This document shows, in pieces, positions 56,232 through 64,000 of a stretch of DNA of 64,000 nucleotides. How positions within the stretch are numbered: the first letter of the stretch is position 1; the number at the start of each line of letters is the position of its first letter. Source of the stretch: Marinobacterium marinum (GTDB taxonomy: Bacteria; Pseudomonadota; Gammaproteobacteria; Pseudomonadales; Balneatricaceae). The stretch lies in assembly GCF_013868415.1 (NCBI RefSeq), contig NZ_JACEMT010000041.1:299850-363849 (forward strand), in the 5' to 3' direction. The notes beneath the pieces were generated by a model. That model was not told the DNA's origin. It saw only the letters and a list, made by a program, of their open reading frames with translations, and searched no databases. The translations under genes and the position numbers were made by a program.

Positions 56232-58847
56232 TTACATGAGACTCTTGCTCACTACTTCATATACATCAGCCGAGAGCTCGGCGGTATCCATCATTCGTTG
56301 AAGCTGGGCCTGCATCAGAGCCGCTCGCTCGGTGTCATAACGTTTCCAGCGTGTCAGCGGCGTCAACAGTCGAGCGGCAATCTGCGGATTCCGACGATCC
56401 AACTGCAGAATCCAGTCAGCCAGCCATTCATAGCCCGACCCATCTTCGGCATGGAAGTGGAACAGGTTTCGGGCACAGAATCCAGCAATCAGCGCACGCA
56501 GCTTGTTCGGGTTTCTGGCATCAAATACCGGATGTGTCGACAACGCCTGGACACGGGCCAACGCTCCCGGCGTCGGGTCCGAAGCCTGCACCGACAGCCA
56601 CTGGTTCATAACCAGTGCTTCATGCTGCCATTGTTGATAGAACGCCTGCAACAGCTCAGCCCCGGTTTCACGGAAACCCGAATGTGCCACCAGCGACAAG
56701 GCTGCCAGCTGATCCGTCATGTTGTCGCTTTGCTCATACTGCTGACGGGCCAATTCAAGCCAGGGCTCGCAGCCCGTCAACATCAGATACGACAGAGCCA
56801 GATTTTTCAGACTGCGCCGCCCCATCGATGCCGCATCAGCCGCATAGGCAGCACCAGTATCACAGCGCTGGTAAGCCTGCAGCCACTCCTGCTCAAGCGC
56901 AGTCGCCAAGGCAGCGCGCATGAATTCTCGTGCAGCGTGAATCGCTGTGACATCAATCTGCTCGGCCAGTTCACTCAGCTGTGCTTCCGACGGCAGCTCC
57001 AGACACTGAGCCACCATGGCTGGTTCAAGGGAGGCATCGGTCAGCAGTTCACGCCAGGCACTGATCAGGACATCAGGGCACTGCATAGGCTCACCGGCAC
57101 GGTAACGCCGCATCTGCTCCTGTAACAGGCGGATACAGAAGCGCTGCCCGGCATCCCAGCGGTTAAAGCCGTCGGTGTCATGCCGCAGCAGCATCAACAG
57201 CTGTGCATCGCTGTACTGATAGTCCAGTTTGACCGGTGCCGAGAAGCCGCGCAGCAGCGAAGGCACCGGACGACTGGCAATATCGGTAAAGCGGAACTGC
57301 TGCTCTTCACCCGTCAACTCCAGACAACCGGCGTACAGCTCGGCTCCGTCTTCAGCCAGCAGCCCCATCGCCAGCGGCATATGGTACGGCTGCTTGTGCT
57401 CTTGACCGGGTGAAGGCGGACAGCTTTGACGCACATTCAGGCAGTATTCTCCGGTGTGTTCATCATACTGGTCACTCACCGTCAGCAGCGGTGTTCCGGC
57501 CTGAGAGTACCAGCGCTTGAACTGGCTCAGGTCGCGACCGGATACCGCCTCCATTGCCGCCACAAAATCATCTGTCGTTACTGCCTGACCATCATGGCGT
57601 TCGAAGTAAAGGTCACTGCCCTTGCGAAACAGCTCGCTCCCCAACAAAGTGTGCAACATGCGCACCACTTCCGCTCCCTTCTCATAAACCGTCAGGGTGT
57701 AGAAGTTGGAGATTTCCATATAGGACTCGGGACGCACGGGATGGGCCATGGGTCCGCCATCTTCTGCAAACTGGGCAGTGCGCAACAGAGTTGCGTCTTC
57801 GATGCGCTTGACCGTGCGCGAGTTCATATCGGCGGAGAACTCGGCATCACGAAAAACCGTAAAGCCTTCTTTCAAGCTCAATTGAAACCAGTCACGGCAG
57901 GTCACGCGGTTGCCCGACCAGTTGTGAAAGTACTCATGCGCCACGACACCTTCAACCCGCTGGAATCCAAGGTCGGTCGTTGTTTTGGGATGAGCCAGAA
58001 CACAGGAGGTATTGAAGATATTGAGCCCCTTGTTCTCCATCGCTCCCATGTTGAAAAAGTCCACCGCCACAATCATGTAGATGTCCAGATCGTATTCGCG
58101 ACCATAAACACCTTCATCCCAGCGCATGGCATTCTTCAGCGACTGCATCGCGTAATCCAGCTTATCCAGATCCTTCCGTTCCGCGTAGATTCGCAGTGCA
58201 ACTTCTCGACCGGAAAGCGTGGTGTAATTGTCTTCCAGAAGCGCCAGATCACCGGCCACCAGTGCGAACAGATAGCTGGGCTTGGGCCAGGGGTCATCCC
58301 AGGTGACCCAATGACGCCCCTCACCATCCTCCCCGTTATCAACCGGGTTGCCGTTGGACAAGAGCACCGGATAACGCGCCTTGTCCGCCACCAGCGTGGT
58401 ACGGAAGACCGACATTACATCAGGGCGGTCGGGGAAAAAGGTGATACGGCGAAAGCCTTCCGCTTCACACTGAGTGCAAAACATGCCGTCCGACTTGTAC
58501 AGCCCTTCAAGCGCTGTATTTTCATGCGGCAACAGGCGCGTCACGCATTCCAGAGTAAAATGTTCCGGTACATTTTGAATGCGCAGACAACCTGCATCGC
58601 GCTGATAATCACATGTTTCCAGAATCTGGCCATCGATACTCAGCCGACAGAGCTCCATTGCCTCATCACCAAACAGCTCCAGCGGCATGCGTTTGTCGGC
58701 AACGGCAGGATTAGCCCGAACACTGAGCTGCGCACGCACCAGCGTGTGCTCTTCTTCCAACTCGAACCGCAGCTCGGTATGGCTGATCAGCCAGGCAGGT
58801 GGCTGGTAATCCTCCAGATAAATGGTTTCATGCTGCTTAGATGACAT
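56232..58847 (-). CDS. pepN: Aminopeptidase N
   Basis: A zinc exopeptidase of the M1 family that degrades cytoplasmic peptides. The 871-residue product matches E. coli PepN (870). The substrate-binding loop GAMENKGLNIFN is followed by the zinc motif HEYFHNWSGNRVTCRDWFQLSLKEGFTVF (HExxH 18 residues before the second E), then a beta domain and a long alpha-helical C-terminal domain. GGAG lies five bases before ATG. It lies 12 bases after DUF2797, in the conserved run pepN-DUF2797-DUF1315-rhomboid of Pseudomonas-like genomes. Confidence 0.96.
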   Translation of the reverse strand: MSSKQHETIYLEDYQPPAWLISHTELRFELEEEHTLVRAQLSVRANPAVADKRMPLELFGDEAMELCRLSIDGQILETCDYQRDAGCLRIQNVPEHFTLECVTRLLPHENTALEGLYKSDGMFCTQCEAEGFRRITFFPDRPDVMSVFRTTLVADKARYPVLLSNGNPVDNGEDGEGRHWVTWDDPWPKPSYLFALVAGDLALLEDNYTTLSGREVALRIYAERKDLDKLDYAMQSLKNAMRWDEGVYGREYDLDIYMIVAVDFFNMGAMENKGLNIFNTSCVLAHPKTTTDLGFQRVEGVVAHEYFHNWSGNRVTCRDWFQLSLKEGFTVFRDAEFSADMNSRTVKRIEDATLLRTAQFAEDGGPMAHPVRPESYMEISNFYTLTVYEKGAEVVRMLHTLLGSELFRKGSDLYFERHDGQAVTTDDFVAAMEAVSGRDLSQFKRWYSQAGTPLLTVSDQYDEHTGEYCLNVRQSCPPSPGQEHKQPYHMPLAMGLLAEDGAELYAGCLELTGEEQQFRFTDIASRPVPSLLRGFSAPVKLDYQYSDAQLLMLLRHDTDGFNRWDAGQRFCIRLLQEQMRRYRAGEPMQCPDVLISAWRELLTDASLEPAMVAQCLELPSEAQLSELAEQIDVTAIHAAREFMRAALATALEQEWLQAYQRCDTGAAYAADAASMGRRSLKNLALSYLMLTGCEPWLELARQQYEQSDNMTDQLAALSLVAHSGFRETGAELLQAFYQQWQHEALVMNQWLSVQASDPTPGALARVQALSTHPVFDARNPNKLRALIAGFCARNLFHFHAEDGSGYEWLADWILQLDRRNPQIAARLLTPLTRWKRYDTERAALMQAQLQRMMDTAELSADVYEVVSKSLM

Positions 58848-58859
58848 TACAACTCCAGA

Positions 58860-59693
58860 TTAGAAACTTAGCTGCACGTTATAGGCCGCGAACTTGCGAA
58901 TATTGATCACGCCGGTATCCAGAATCAGATACTGGCCCTTGATACCTTGCAACACCCCGGTGACTTCGGGGTTCTTATCAAAATTGTGCGTCGTAACCTT
59001 GGTCGGGTAGGACTGCACCGGGTATTCTATTTCAACCACATCAGCATTCAGCGTACGTATGGCGCCCTGACCGTATTGTTCGCGCAATTCATTCAGCGGC
59101 TCAGCACACAACGTCAGCAATCGATCCCTTGCCTGAGGCAAGTCAATCAAATCGATCTGCCCCTTCAGCATGGTACGCCAATTGGTTTTGTCGCTCACAT
59201 GCCCCGCCAAAATCTGCTCGACCAGGCCCGACTGCAGGCGGTTATCGACTTCCAGAATCGGCAATGCCTGCACGGCTCCCTGATCGATCCAGCGCGTCGG
59301 CACCTGCTCACCTCGGGTAATACCGACTTTCAAGCCGGACGAGTTGGCAAGGTACACTACATGAGGCTGGAAGCAGTGTCGCTCGCCCCAGGCCGGGTCA
59401 CGGCAGGTACCTTCGTGGTAATGGCATTTTTCCGGCTTGACGATACAGCTGTCACATTGCGGCAAACGGGTAAAGCACGGATAGCAGTAGCCCTGACTGA
59501 AACTTTTCCGGGTCTTACGACCGCAGTGCAGGCAGTTTATATCTCCTGTGAATACCAGCTTGATCGGCTGCCCGACATGGGTATTAAGCTCGATCAGCGT
59601 GTCTCCCAGTGGCAGCTGGTACTCAACAGGGGTCGACAACCGGGTATGCATTTTACGGAGCTGGCCATTCATGTCGGCCTGCGGATCAACCAT
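58860..59693 (-). CDS. DUF2797 protein with zinc-ribbon-like cysteine cluster
   Basis: A 277-residue protein of the DUF2797 family next to pepN. The central segment has a dense set of Cys and His residues: INCLHCGRKTRKSF, YCYPCFTRLPQCDSC, KCHYHEGTCRD and RHCFQPHVVYLA. These could bind one or two zinc ions. The N-terminal ~50 and C-terminal ~60 residues form beta-rich segments (EYPVQSYPTKV, then LILDTGVINIRKF). No enzymatic motif is seen. ATG at 59693 overlaps the DUF1315 stop by eight bases. Confidence 0.85.
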   Translation of the reverse strand: MVDPQADMNGQLRKMHTRLSTPVEYQLPLGDTLIELNTHVGQPIKLVFTGDINCLHCGRKTRKSFSQGYCYPCFTRLPQCDSCIVKPEKCHYHEGTCRDPAWGERHCFQPHVVYLANSSGLKVGITRGEQVPTRWIDQGAVQALPILEVDNRLQSGLVEQILAGHVSDKTNWRTMLKGQIDLIDLPQARDRLLTLCAEPLNELREQYGQGAIRTLNADVVEIEYPVQSYPTKVTTHNFDKNPEVTGVLQGIKGQYLILDTGVINIRKFAAYNVQLSF

Positions 59694-59955
59694 CAGTCAA
59701 AATCTTCAATACTTGCGGCTGCAACGGGTCACTGCCATGCTGAGTTCCATCCGGGCGCGTCCTGTCGATATAACCGACACGCTGCTCTTCCGGCACCTGA
59801 TGCTTGTGCTCATAAGCAATCACGGCACGCAGGCTGGTTTCCCGCTGTTCTGCCGTGAGACGCACACCATTCGGCCACTTCCCCAACTCTACAGAGCGGC
59901 GTAGTGACTGATACACATCAGGCGTCATCGCCTCAATCATTTTATCAAAGGTCAT
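59686..59955 (-). CDS. DUF1315 (YeaC) family protein
   Basis: An 89-residue protein with the YeaC signature: PDVYQSLRRSVELGKWPNG, then LTAEQRETSLRAVIAYEHKH. It is all-helical and cytoplasmic with no known function. It begins 45 bases after the rhomboid gene and its stop overlaps the DUF2797 start, so it is embedded in the pepN-linked operon. Confidence 0.87.
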   Translation of the reverse strand: MTFDKMIEAMTPDVYQSLRRSVELGKWPNGVRLTAEQRETSLRAVIAYEHKHQVPEEQRVGYIDRTRPDGTQHGSDPLQPQVLKILTDG

Positions 59956-60000
59956 TCGTACAACTCGTTCAGTACTCTGAAGCCAATTCTAACACAGGCC

Positions 60001-60855
60001 TCACCCTGAATGCCTGCTTAGCGCCCGTCCAGCGGGCAGCCAACACAAACCCGCCAACAACCCAGCCAGGTGCGCCGTATTGGCAATCGCACCGAAGCCG
60101 ACCCACTCCAGCACACCGGTATATCCCAGCACCAGCCATATCACCATCATCCCCATCAATGCCGGCGGCAGGCCAACACGAGGATAACCACTCTGACGAT
60201 CCCAAATCCAGGCATATCCCAGCAAGGCAAACACAACCCCCGACATACCGCCAAACATCGGGCCGCTAACCAGATACTGGGCCAGGTTGGACACCACGGA
60301 GCTGAACAACACCAGCCCAAGCAGAGCCCGACTCCCCTGCGCGGGCTCTATCCGCGCTCCCACAATCCAGACCCACAACAGATTGAACACGATATGCAGG
60401 ACACTGAAATGCATGAACATTGGCGTCCATAGCCGCCACAACTCTCCAGACATCAGCGTATATCCCAGCAGGGCATGCAGCATGGTATCGCCCTTCACTT
60501 CGAACGGAGTGAAGCTGAACCACGACATGCGTACCAGGTCGCTGCCGAATCCCACAACAAGGCTGATCACCAAACTGAGCACGATAAGCCCAAGTGTTAC
60601 CGGCAACTCGGTCCAGGCAAGGCTCCTGATCCGTCGTTTTTTAGGCAACGCATGGACTTCCACCCGTGACAACTCTCCGCCATCTCGCCAATAACGGTAC
60701 AACTCCTGTACCTGCAGAGGGTTAAAACTGGCAGCCACCCAAATCACCTGACGCCCCTTTTCCTCCACTACTCGATGTGGAACATGAGCGCGCCAGAGAA
60801 AGGCCGTGAATTCTGTCAAATCTTCGTGCGAAGGCACCTCCAATACCGGAATCAT
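60001..60855 (-). CDS. glpG: Rhomboid intramembrane serine protease GlpG
   Basis: GlpG cleaves transmembrane segments of membrane proteins. The 284-residue product has a cytoplasmic N-terminal domain (~70 residues) and six helices. The catalytic serine is in MSGVVFALLGYA (helix 4), the catalytic histidine in NTAHLAGLLAG (helix 6), and the oxyanion residues lie in HFSVLHIVFNLLWVW. ATG at 60855 overlaps the upstream phosphoesterase stop by four bases (ATGA), a coupled arrangement. Length fits E. coli GlpG (276). Confidence 0.95.
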   Translation of the reverse strand: MIPVLEVPSHEDLTEFTAFLWRAHVPHRVVEEKGRQVIWVAASFNPLQVQELYRYWRDGGELSRVEVHALPKKRRIRSLAWTELPVTLGLIVLSLVISLVVGFGSDLVRMSWFSFTPFEVKGDTMLHALLGYTLMSGELWRLWTPMFMHFSVLHIVFNLLWVWIVGARIEPAQGSRALLGLVLFSSVVSNLAQYLVSGPMFGGMSGVVFALLGYAWIWDRQSGYPRVGLPPALMGMMVIWLVLGYTGVLEWVGFGAIANTAHLAGLLAGLCWLPAGRALSRHSG

Positions 60856-61835
60856 GAAGCTCCAACCTCCGCGTTCGCCAAGTGCACTTCACGTGCAACA
60901 TCAACCCAGACAAATTTTTCCGGCAACACCCGCGTTTCGTCATCAAGCCGATACGCCACCAGTTTGCCGTATTTAACCGCACTGTAATCAATACACGCGA
61001 TATTAGGCGTAACCGGGCCGGGAGCGCCCTGCCGCCAATAATGCCCGATGAACAACAGCTTCTCCTGCTCGCCATAGCAGATCAGATCCTTGCGCTGCTC
61101 TGCACTGATGGGCAGGCGCGCCAAGTGGGCCGGCAGAGGGTCCGGCTGGAATACCACGTCGACAAGATACTGCGGGGCTGCCATCCAGAATTTGGTGCGG
61201 AAAAAACGGCGTCTGAAACCATCCTTGCTGACCATGACTTCATTATTCGGCAGCTTCAAATGCGTACCGCGCAACAGACGATCCATCACCTCCCACTCAA
61301 AGCTGTCCTCAACGGCCGAACGGTAGAGAAATTCACGATCAATTCGGTTGCCGCCATATTGCCGACGAAAACGATCAATCAAATCCTGATGCCAGCAGGC
61401 ATGCACAACACGAAAACGCTCAAACTCTATAAATAACGGCAGCTGTTGGAACCAGTTCAGGTAGTCCTCCTGCTCCCCCTCATAAGGCGCGAGCTGCTCC
61501 AGCGTTTGCTGCAAAATACGTTGATGCCGGGGAGTGTGTGTACGCAGATACTCACCCGGCCTGTCCGGGTGCGGCGTCATGTAACAGAGATAGTTATACT
61601 CGTGGTTTCCCATGACGATATGCGCCTGACCGGCTTCCACCATCTCGCGCACCAACTGCAACGCTTCACGAATATGCGGTCCACGATCAATGATATCGCC
61701 AATAAAAATCACCTTCCGTTGCGGGTGACGGTACACCCCATTGACCTGACGGTATCCCATGCGCGCCAGCAGCGTACGCAGACTGAGCGCACAACCGTGC
61801 ACATCCCCGATCAGGTCATATCCTTGGCAGTTCAC
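60852..61835 (-). CDS. Calcineurin-like metallophosphoesterase (PrpA/ApaH-related)
   Basis: A 327-residue serine/threonine-phosphatase or diadenosine-tetraphosphatase-like enzyme. Motifs of the binuclear metal site: DLIGDVHGCALSL, VIFIGDIIDRGPH, IVMGNHEYNYL, VHACWHQDLID and GHYWRQGAPGPV. The start is GTG at 61835 with AGGAG six bases before it. It lies nine bases after nadK and overlaps the rhomboid start by four. The substrate cannot be told from sequence; the spacing of motifs differs from ApaH. Confidence 0.9.
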   Translation of the reverse strand: MNCQGYDLIGDVHGCALSLRTLLARMGYRQVNGVYRHPQRKVIFIGDIIDRGPHIREALQLVREMVEAGQAHIVMGNHEYNYLCYMTPHPDRPGEYLRTHTPRHQRILQQTLEQLAPYEGEQEDYLNWFQQLPLFIEFERFRVVHACWHQDLIDRFRRQYGGNRIDREFLYRSAVEDSFEWEVMDRLLRGTHLKLPNNEVMVSKDGFRRRFFRTKFWMAAPQYLVDVVFQPDPLPAHLARLPISAEQRKDLICYGEQEKLLFIGHYWRQGAPGPVTPNIACIDYSAVKYGKLVAYRLDDETRVLPEKFVWVDVAREVHLANAEVGAS

Positions 61836-61844
61836 ATCTTACTC

Positions 61845-62726
61845 CTACTCACCCAGCTTGGTGCCCCACCCCAGCTTTTCCCGACAGGTACGGTAGAAGT
61901 CGTAATCCACCGGGTGCAGCAACTTCAACTTATGTGACTTCTTACGGATCGTCACACTATCCCCCGGGGCCAGGCTCTGGTTCAGCTGACCGTCACACGC
62001 AATCGAAGGGTAAGTCTTGTTGTTTTCACTAATAACCAGTTTAAGTTCGCTATTACCATCAACGACAATTGGCCGACTCGACAGGGTGTGCGGAAACATC
62101 GGCACCAACACCAAAGCATCCAGCCTGGGGTGCATGATAGGCCCCCCGCCCGACAACGCGTAGGCCGTTGACCCTGTCGGGGTCGACACAATCAAACCAT
62201 CCGACTTCTGGGTATACACAAACTGGCCTTCGATATACAGTTCAAACTGAATCATCCGCGTCGCCTTGCCCGGGTGCAGGACACAGTCGTTCAACGCTGT
62301 CATTTCGGCAATAGGCTCACCATTCCGTTTGATTTCAACATCCAGCAAAAAACGGGTATCAACGGTATAGCGTCCGGACAGCACCTGACTTAACTGCTCT
62401 TCAAAATCATGTGGCGGCAAGTCTGTCAGAAAGCCGAGATTGCCCCGATTCACCCCCAGCACAGGGATTTTGCTCTGCGCCAGCGAACGCGCCGCTCCCA
62501 GCAAACTGCCATCGCCCCCGACAACGATGGCCAGATCACAGATTTCTCCCATCATTTTCTGTTTGCATACCTGCTGCCCATGGCCAGGCATGACCTCCGC
62601 AATGGTCTGCTCTAAAATGACATGCATGCCCCGGTCATCCAGAAAACGGATCAGCTCCTTCAGGGTATCAATGACGGCCTTACTGCCCAATCGCCCGATC
62701 AAGCCGATATTTCTAAAATTATCCAT
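61845..62726 (-). CDS. nadK: NAD(+) kinase
   Basis: Phosphorylates NAD to NADP, the sole route in most bacteria. The 293-residue product has the diphosphate-binding GGDGSLLGAARS, the NE-type adenine site, and TPTGSTAYALSGGGPIMHP near residue 190, all standard. The length matches E. coli NadK (292). ATG at 62726 is used. A TATAAT at 62771-62776 lies upstream of the gene at the end of the PLP enzyme gene, so it may have its own promoter as well as read-through. Confidence 0.95.
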   Translation of the reverse strand: MDNFRNIGLIGRLGSKAVIDTLKELIRFLDDRGMHVILEQTIAEVMPGHGQQVCKQKMMGEICDLAIVVGGDGSLLGAARSLAQSKIPVLGVNRGNLGFLTDLPPHDFEEQLSQVLSGRYTVDTRFLLDVEIKRNGEPIAEMTALNDCVLHPGKATRMIQFELYIEGQFVYTQKSDGLIVSTPTGSTAYALSGGGPIMHPRLDALVLVPMFPHTLSSRPIVVDGNSELKLVISENNKTYPSIACDGQLNQSLAPGDSVTIRKKSHKLKLLHPVDYDFYRTCREKLGWGTKLGE

Positions 62727-62771
62727 GCCTAGCCACGCACTCCACGTCCGGGTTTTTATTGGTTATTGGTA

Positions 62772-63737
62772 TTATAGAGGCAATGGCCCCACAAAATCAG
62801 GTGCTAATGCCAGCAGCCTTGATTGCATCCCTCGACGCCCCTGAAGCCCGCCCGTATGCAACAGCACGATATGACTCCCAGGCACAAACCACCCCTCCAG
62901 CACCGCTCGTGTCAGTCCCATTAATGCCTTAATCGTATAAACAGGGTCGAGCACCAGCCCCCAATGCCGCTCCACTTCCAGCAGCATTCGGGCCAATTCC
63001 GGCGTCAAACGGGCATACCCACCCTGATGCCCATCCGGCAACAATAGCCCTCTCACATTCGCTGCCGATCCGACAGATCCCAACAGGCTCTCTATATCCC
63101 GCTCCAACCAGGCACCATATTTCAGGACTGGTACTCCCAACACCTGCGTACCTGAAGGGCACCCCGCTACCAGGCCTGCCAGCGTCCCCCCTGTGCCTAC
63201 GGCCGTCACCAGATAGTCACATCCGCTATCAGCCAACGCCGGCAATGCCCAAACGCTTTCCACACTGCTCACAGCCTCGGCATTGGAGCCACCTTCCGGA
63301 ATAATGCAAATGTCGCCCCAGAACTGACGCAGGGCATCCAAATACTCGGCATCATGACGACGACGATACTCCTCCCGACTCACGAAATGCAGCCGCATCC
63401 CCCATCGCCGAGCGTCAGTCAACATGGCATTGCTTGCATTCGCCGACTCTCCACGCACCACGCCGATGGTTTCAATCCCCAGATAATGCCCGGCATATGC
63501 AAGCGCATGAAGGTGATTTGACCAAGCACCACCAAAGCTCAATAAAGGCACACCATCCCGCTGTGCACACGCAAGCGCGGGCTGAAGCTTGAACCATTTA
63601 TTACCGCTTATTTCCGTGTGTATACGGTCCAGGCGCAGCACAGATAAACTCAATCCATGGCAGGCAAAAAAGCGACTGGCGATAGGTTCCAGAGTAATCG
63701 AAGAGGTGGAGGCAAGTGAACTGATAGGCCCGGACAT
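62772..63737 (-). CDS. 1-aminocyclopropane-1-carboxylate deaminase/D-cysteine desulfhydrase-like PLP enzyme
   Basis: A fold-type II PLP enzyme of 321 residues. The Schiff-base lysine is in SGNKWFKLQPAL, the phosphate loop GTGGTLAG is near residue 175, and AWSNHLHALA matches the family S-N-H pattern. True ACC deaminases and D-cysteine desulfhydrases cannot be separated by these motifs; either deamination of ACC or desulfhydration of D-cysteine is possible. ATG at 63737 is used; similarity starts about 25 residues further on. It lies 45 bases before nadK on the same strand. Confidence 0.88.
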   Translation of the reverse strand: MSGPISSLASTSSITLEPIASRFFACHGLSLSVLRLDRIHTEISGNKWFKLQPALACAQRDGVPLLSFGGAWSNHLHALAYAGHYLGIETIGVVRGESANASNAMLTDARRWGMRLHFVSREEYRRRHDAEYLDALRQFWGDICIIPEGGSNAEAVSSVESVWALPALADSGCDYLVTAVGTGGTLAGLVAGCPSGTQVLGVPVLKYGAWLERDIESLLGSVGSAANVRGLLLPDGHQGGYARLTPELARMLLEVERHWGLVLDPVYTIKALMGLTRAVLEGWFVPGSHIVLLHTGGLQGRRGMQSRLLALAPDFVGPLPL

Positions 63738-63862
63738 ACAGGAATCCTGACAAATGCGTCTGATTTTACACAATCAAACCCAACCCTTGCGAGCAACCCG
63801 ACCAAAAGGCTGTTACGCACAAGACATCAGAACGTGATAATCCGAAAATACAAAGATAAGCG

Positions 63863-63879
63863 TATGAAATGTTTTCATA
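63863..63879. repeat. Short inverted repeat beyond the tRNA 3' end
   Basis: TATGAAA (63863-63869) and TTTCATA (63873-63879) form perfect 7-base arms with a TGT centre. It lies about 27 bases downstream of the tRNA-Asp 3' end. It could be an operator or a chance palindrome. Confidence 0.3.
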
Positions 63880-63905
63880 TATCAGCACGGACGCGCTGAA
63901 AAGGA

Positions 63906-63982
63906 TGGCGGAATGGACGGGACTCGAACCCGCGACCCCCTGCGTGACAGGCAGGTATTCTAACCAACTGAACTACCACTCC
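63906..63982 (-). tRNA. tRNA-Asp (anticodon GTC)
   Basis: A 77-base cloverleaf on the minus strand. The 5' acceptor GGAGTGG pairs with CCATTCC, and the gene encodes the discriminator G and the terminal CCA. The D arm contains GTTCAGTTGGTTAGAA, the anticodon stem CCTGC/GCAGG holds CTGTCAC with anticodon GTC, and the T arm is GCGGG/CCCGT around TTCGAGT. It differs from E. coli tRNA-Asp by only a few bases in the acceptor and D loop. Confidence 0.98.
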
Positions 63983-64000
63983 GCGTCTTGGTGGGCGAAG

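Noticed and set aside
57426..58844. Open frame of over 470 codons on the plus strand
   Set aside because: It lies wholly antisense to pepN, has no ribosome-binding site and no family motif; long antisense frames are expected opposite GC-rich genes.
1..64000. CRISPR arrays, insertion sequences, prophage or integrative elements
   Set aside because: No regularly spaced repeats, transposase, integrase or att-like duplications were seen; base composition looks even throughout.

Overview
The window is chromosomal DNA of a Gram-negative gammaproteobacterium, most like the Oceanospirillales/Pseudomonadales side of the class. The evidence is gene content and order: rlmKL-rmf-pyrD next to a giant 180-kDa-type NAD-glutamate dehydrogenase, a pepN-DUF2797-DUF1315-rhomboid-phosphoesterase-nadK run, malate:quinone oxidoreductase, PTS-Ntr enzyme I and an E. 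coli-type riboflavin synthase. The genus cannot be fixed from the sequence alone. Base composition is moderately GC-rich and looks even throughout. I see no insertion sequence, prophage, CRISPR array or tRNA-borne island.

Layout. 0-10.5 kb, all on the minus strand: a degenerate receiver protein cut by the window edge, mlaA without a lipobox, a general porin with its own promoter and terminator, then a unit read from 10.5 kb leftwards (M23 peptidase, bactofilin, class II amidotransferase, acyl-CoA synthetase, hrpA). 10.6-22 kb: a PutA-like protein that has lost catalytic residues of both domains, ppnN, a PIN-PhoH ATPase, mqo, a solitary yidD followed by a symporter-STAC sensor without a kinase, mscS, and an SH3 membrane protein. 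22-27 kb: a small unknown protein, a CBS-PAS-GGDEF-EAL regulator, and ptsP.

27.3-33.6 kb is the most unusual stretch. It holds a RimK ligase and, divergently, a GshB-like ATP-grasp ligase overlapping a fusion of an N-formylglutamate-amidohydrolase domain with a DUF1704/MATCAP-like metallopeptidase. A class II glutamine amidotransferase and an MFS exporter converge on it. This looks like a ligate-and-trim system for a peptide or protein tail. 33.8-36.4 kb has a double-receiver protein facing a chemoreceptor whose sensor domain is C-terminal.

36.5-41.1 kb: a tightly overlapping moxR-DUF58-TgpA transglutaminase-YgjP peptidase operon. 41-51 kb: slyD, rlmKL, rmf, pyrD, DUF2835 and gdhB. 51-55 kb: an orphan BatD-like protein, a YfcH epimerase, riboflavin synthase and a hemerythrin. 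54.9-63.7 kb: one long minus-strand run from an ACC-deaminase-like PLP enzyme through nadK, phosphoesterase, rhomboid, DUF1315, DUF2797 and pepN to a membrane protein and an AlbA_2-coiled-coil protein. A tRNA-Asp closes the window.

Most genes are ordinary housekeeping and envelope functions. The parts worth following are the ATP-grasp/MATCAP locus, the dead PutA paralogue, the kinase-less STAC sensor, the AlbA_2 pair and several degenerate signalling domains. All functional statements rest on reading the translated sequences by eye; no database search was run.
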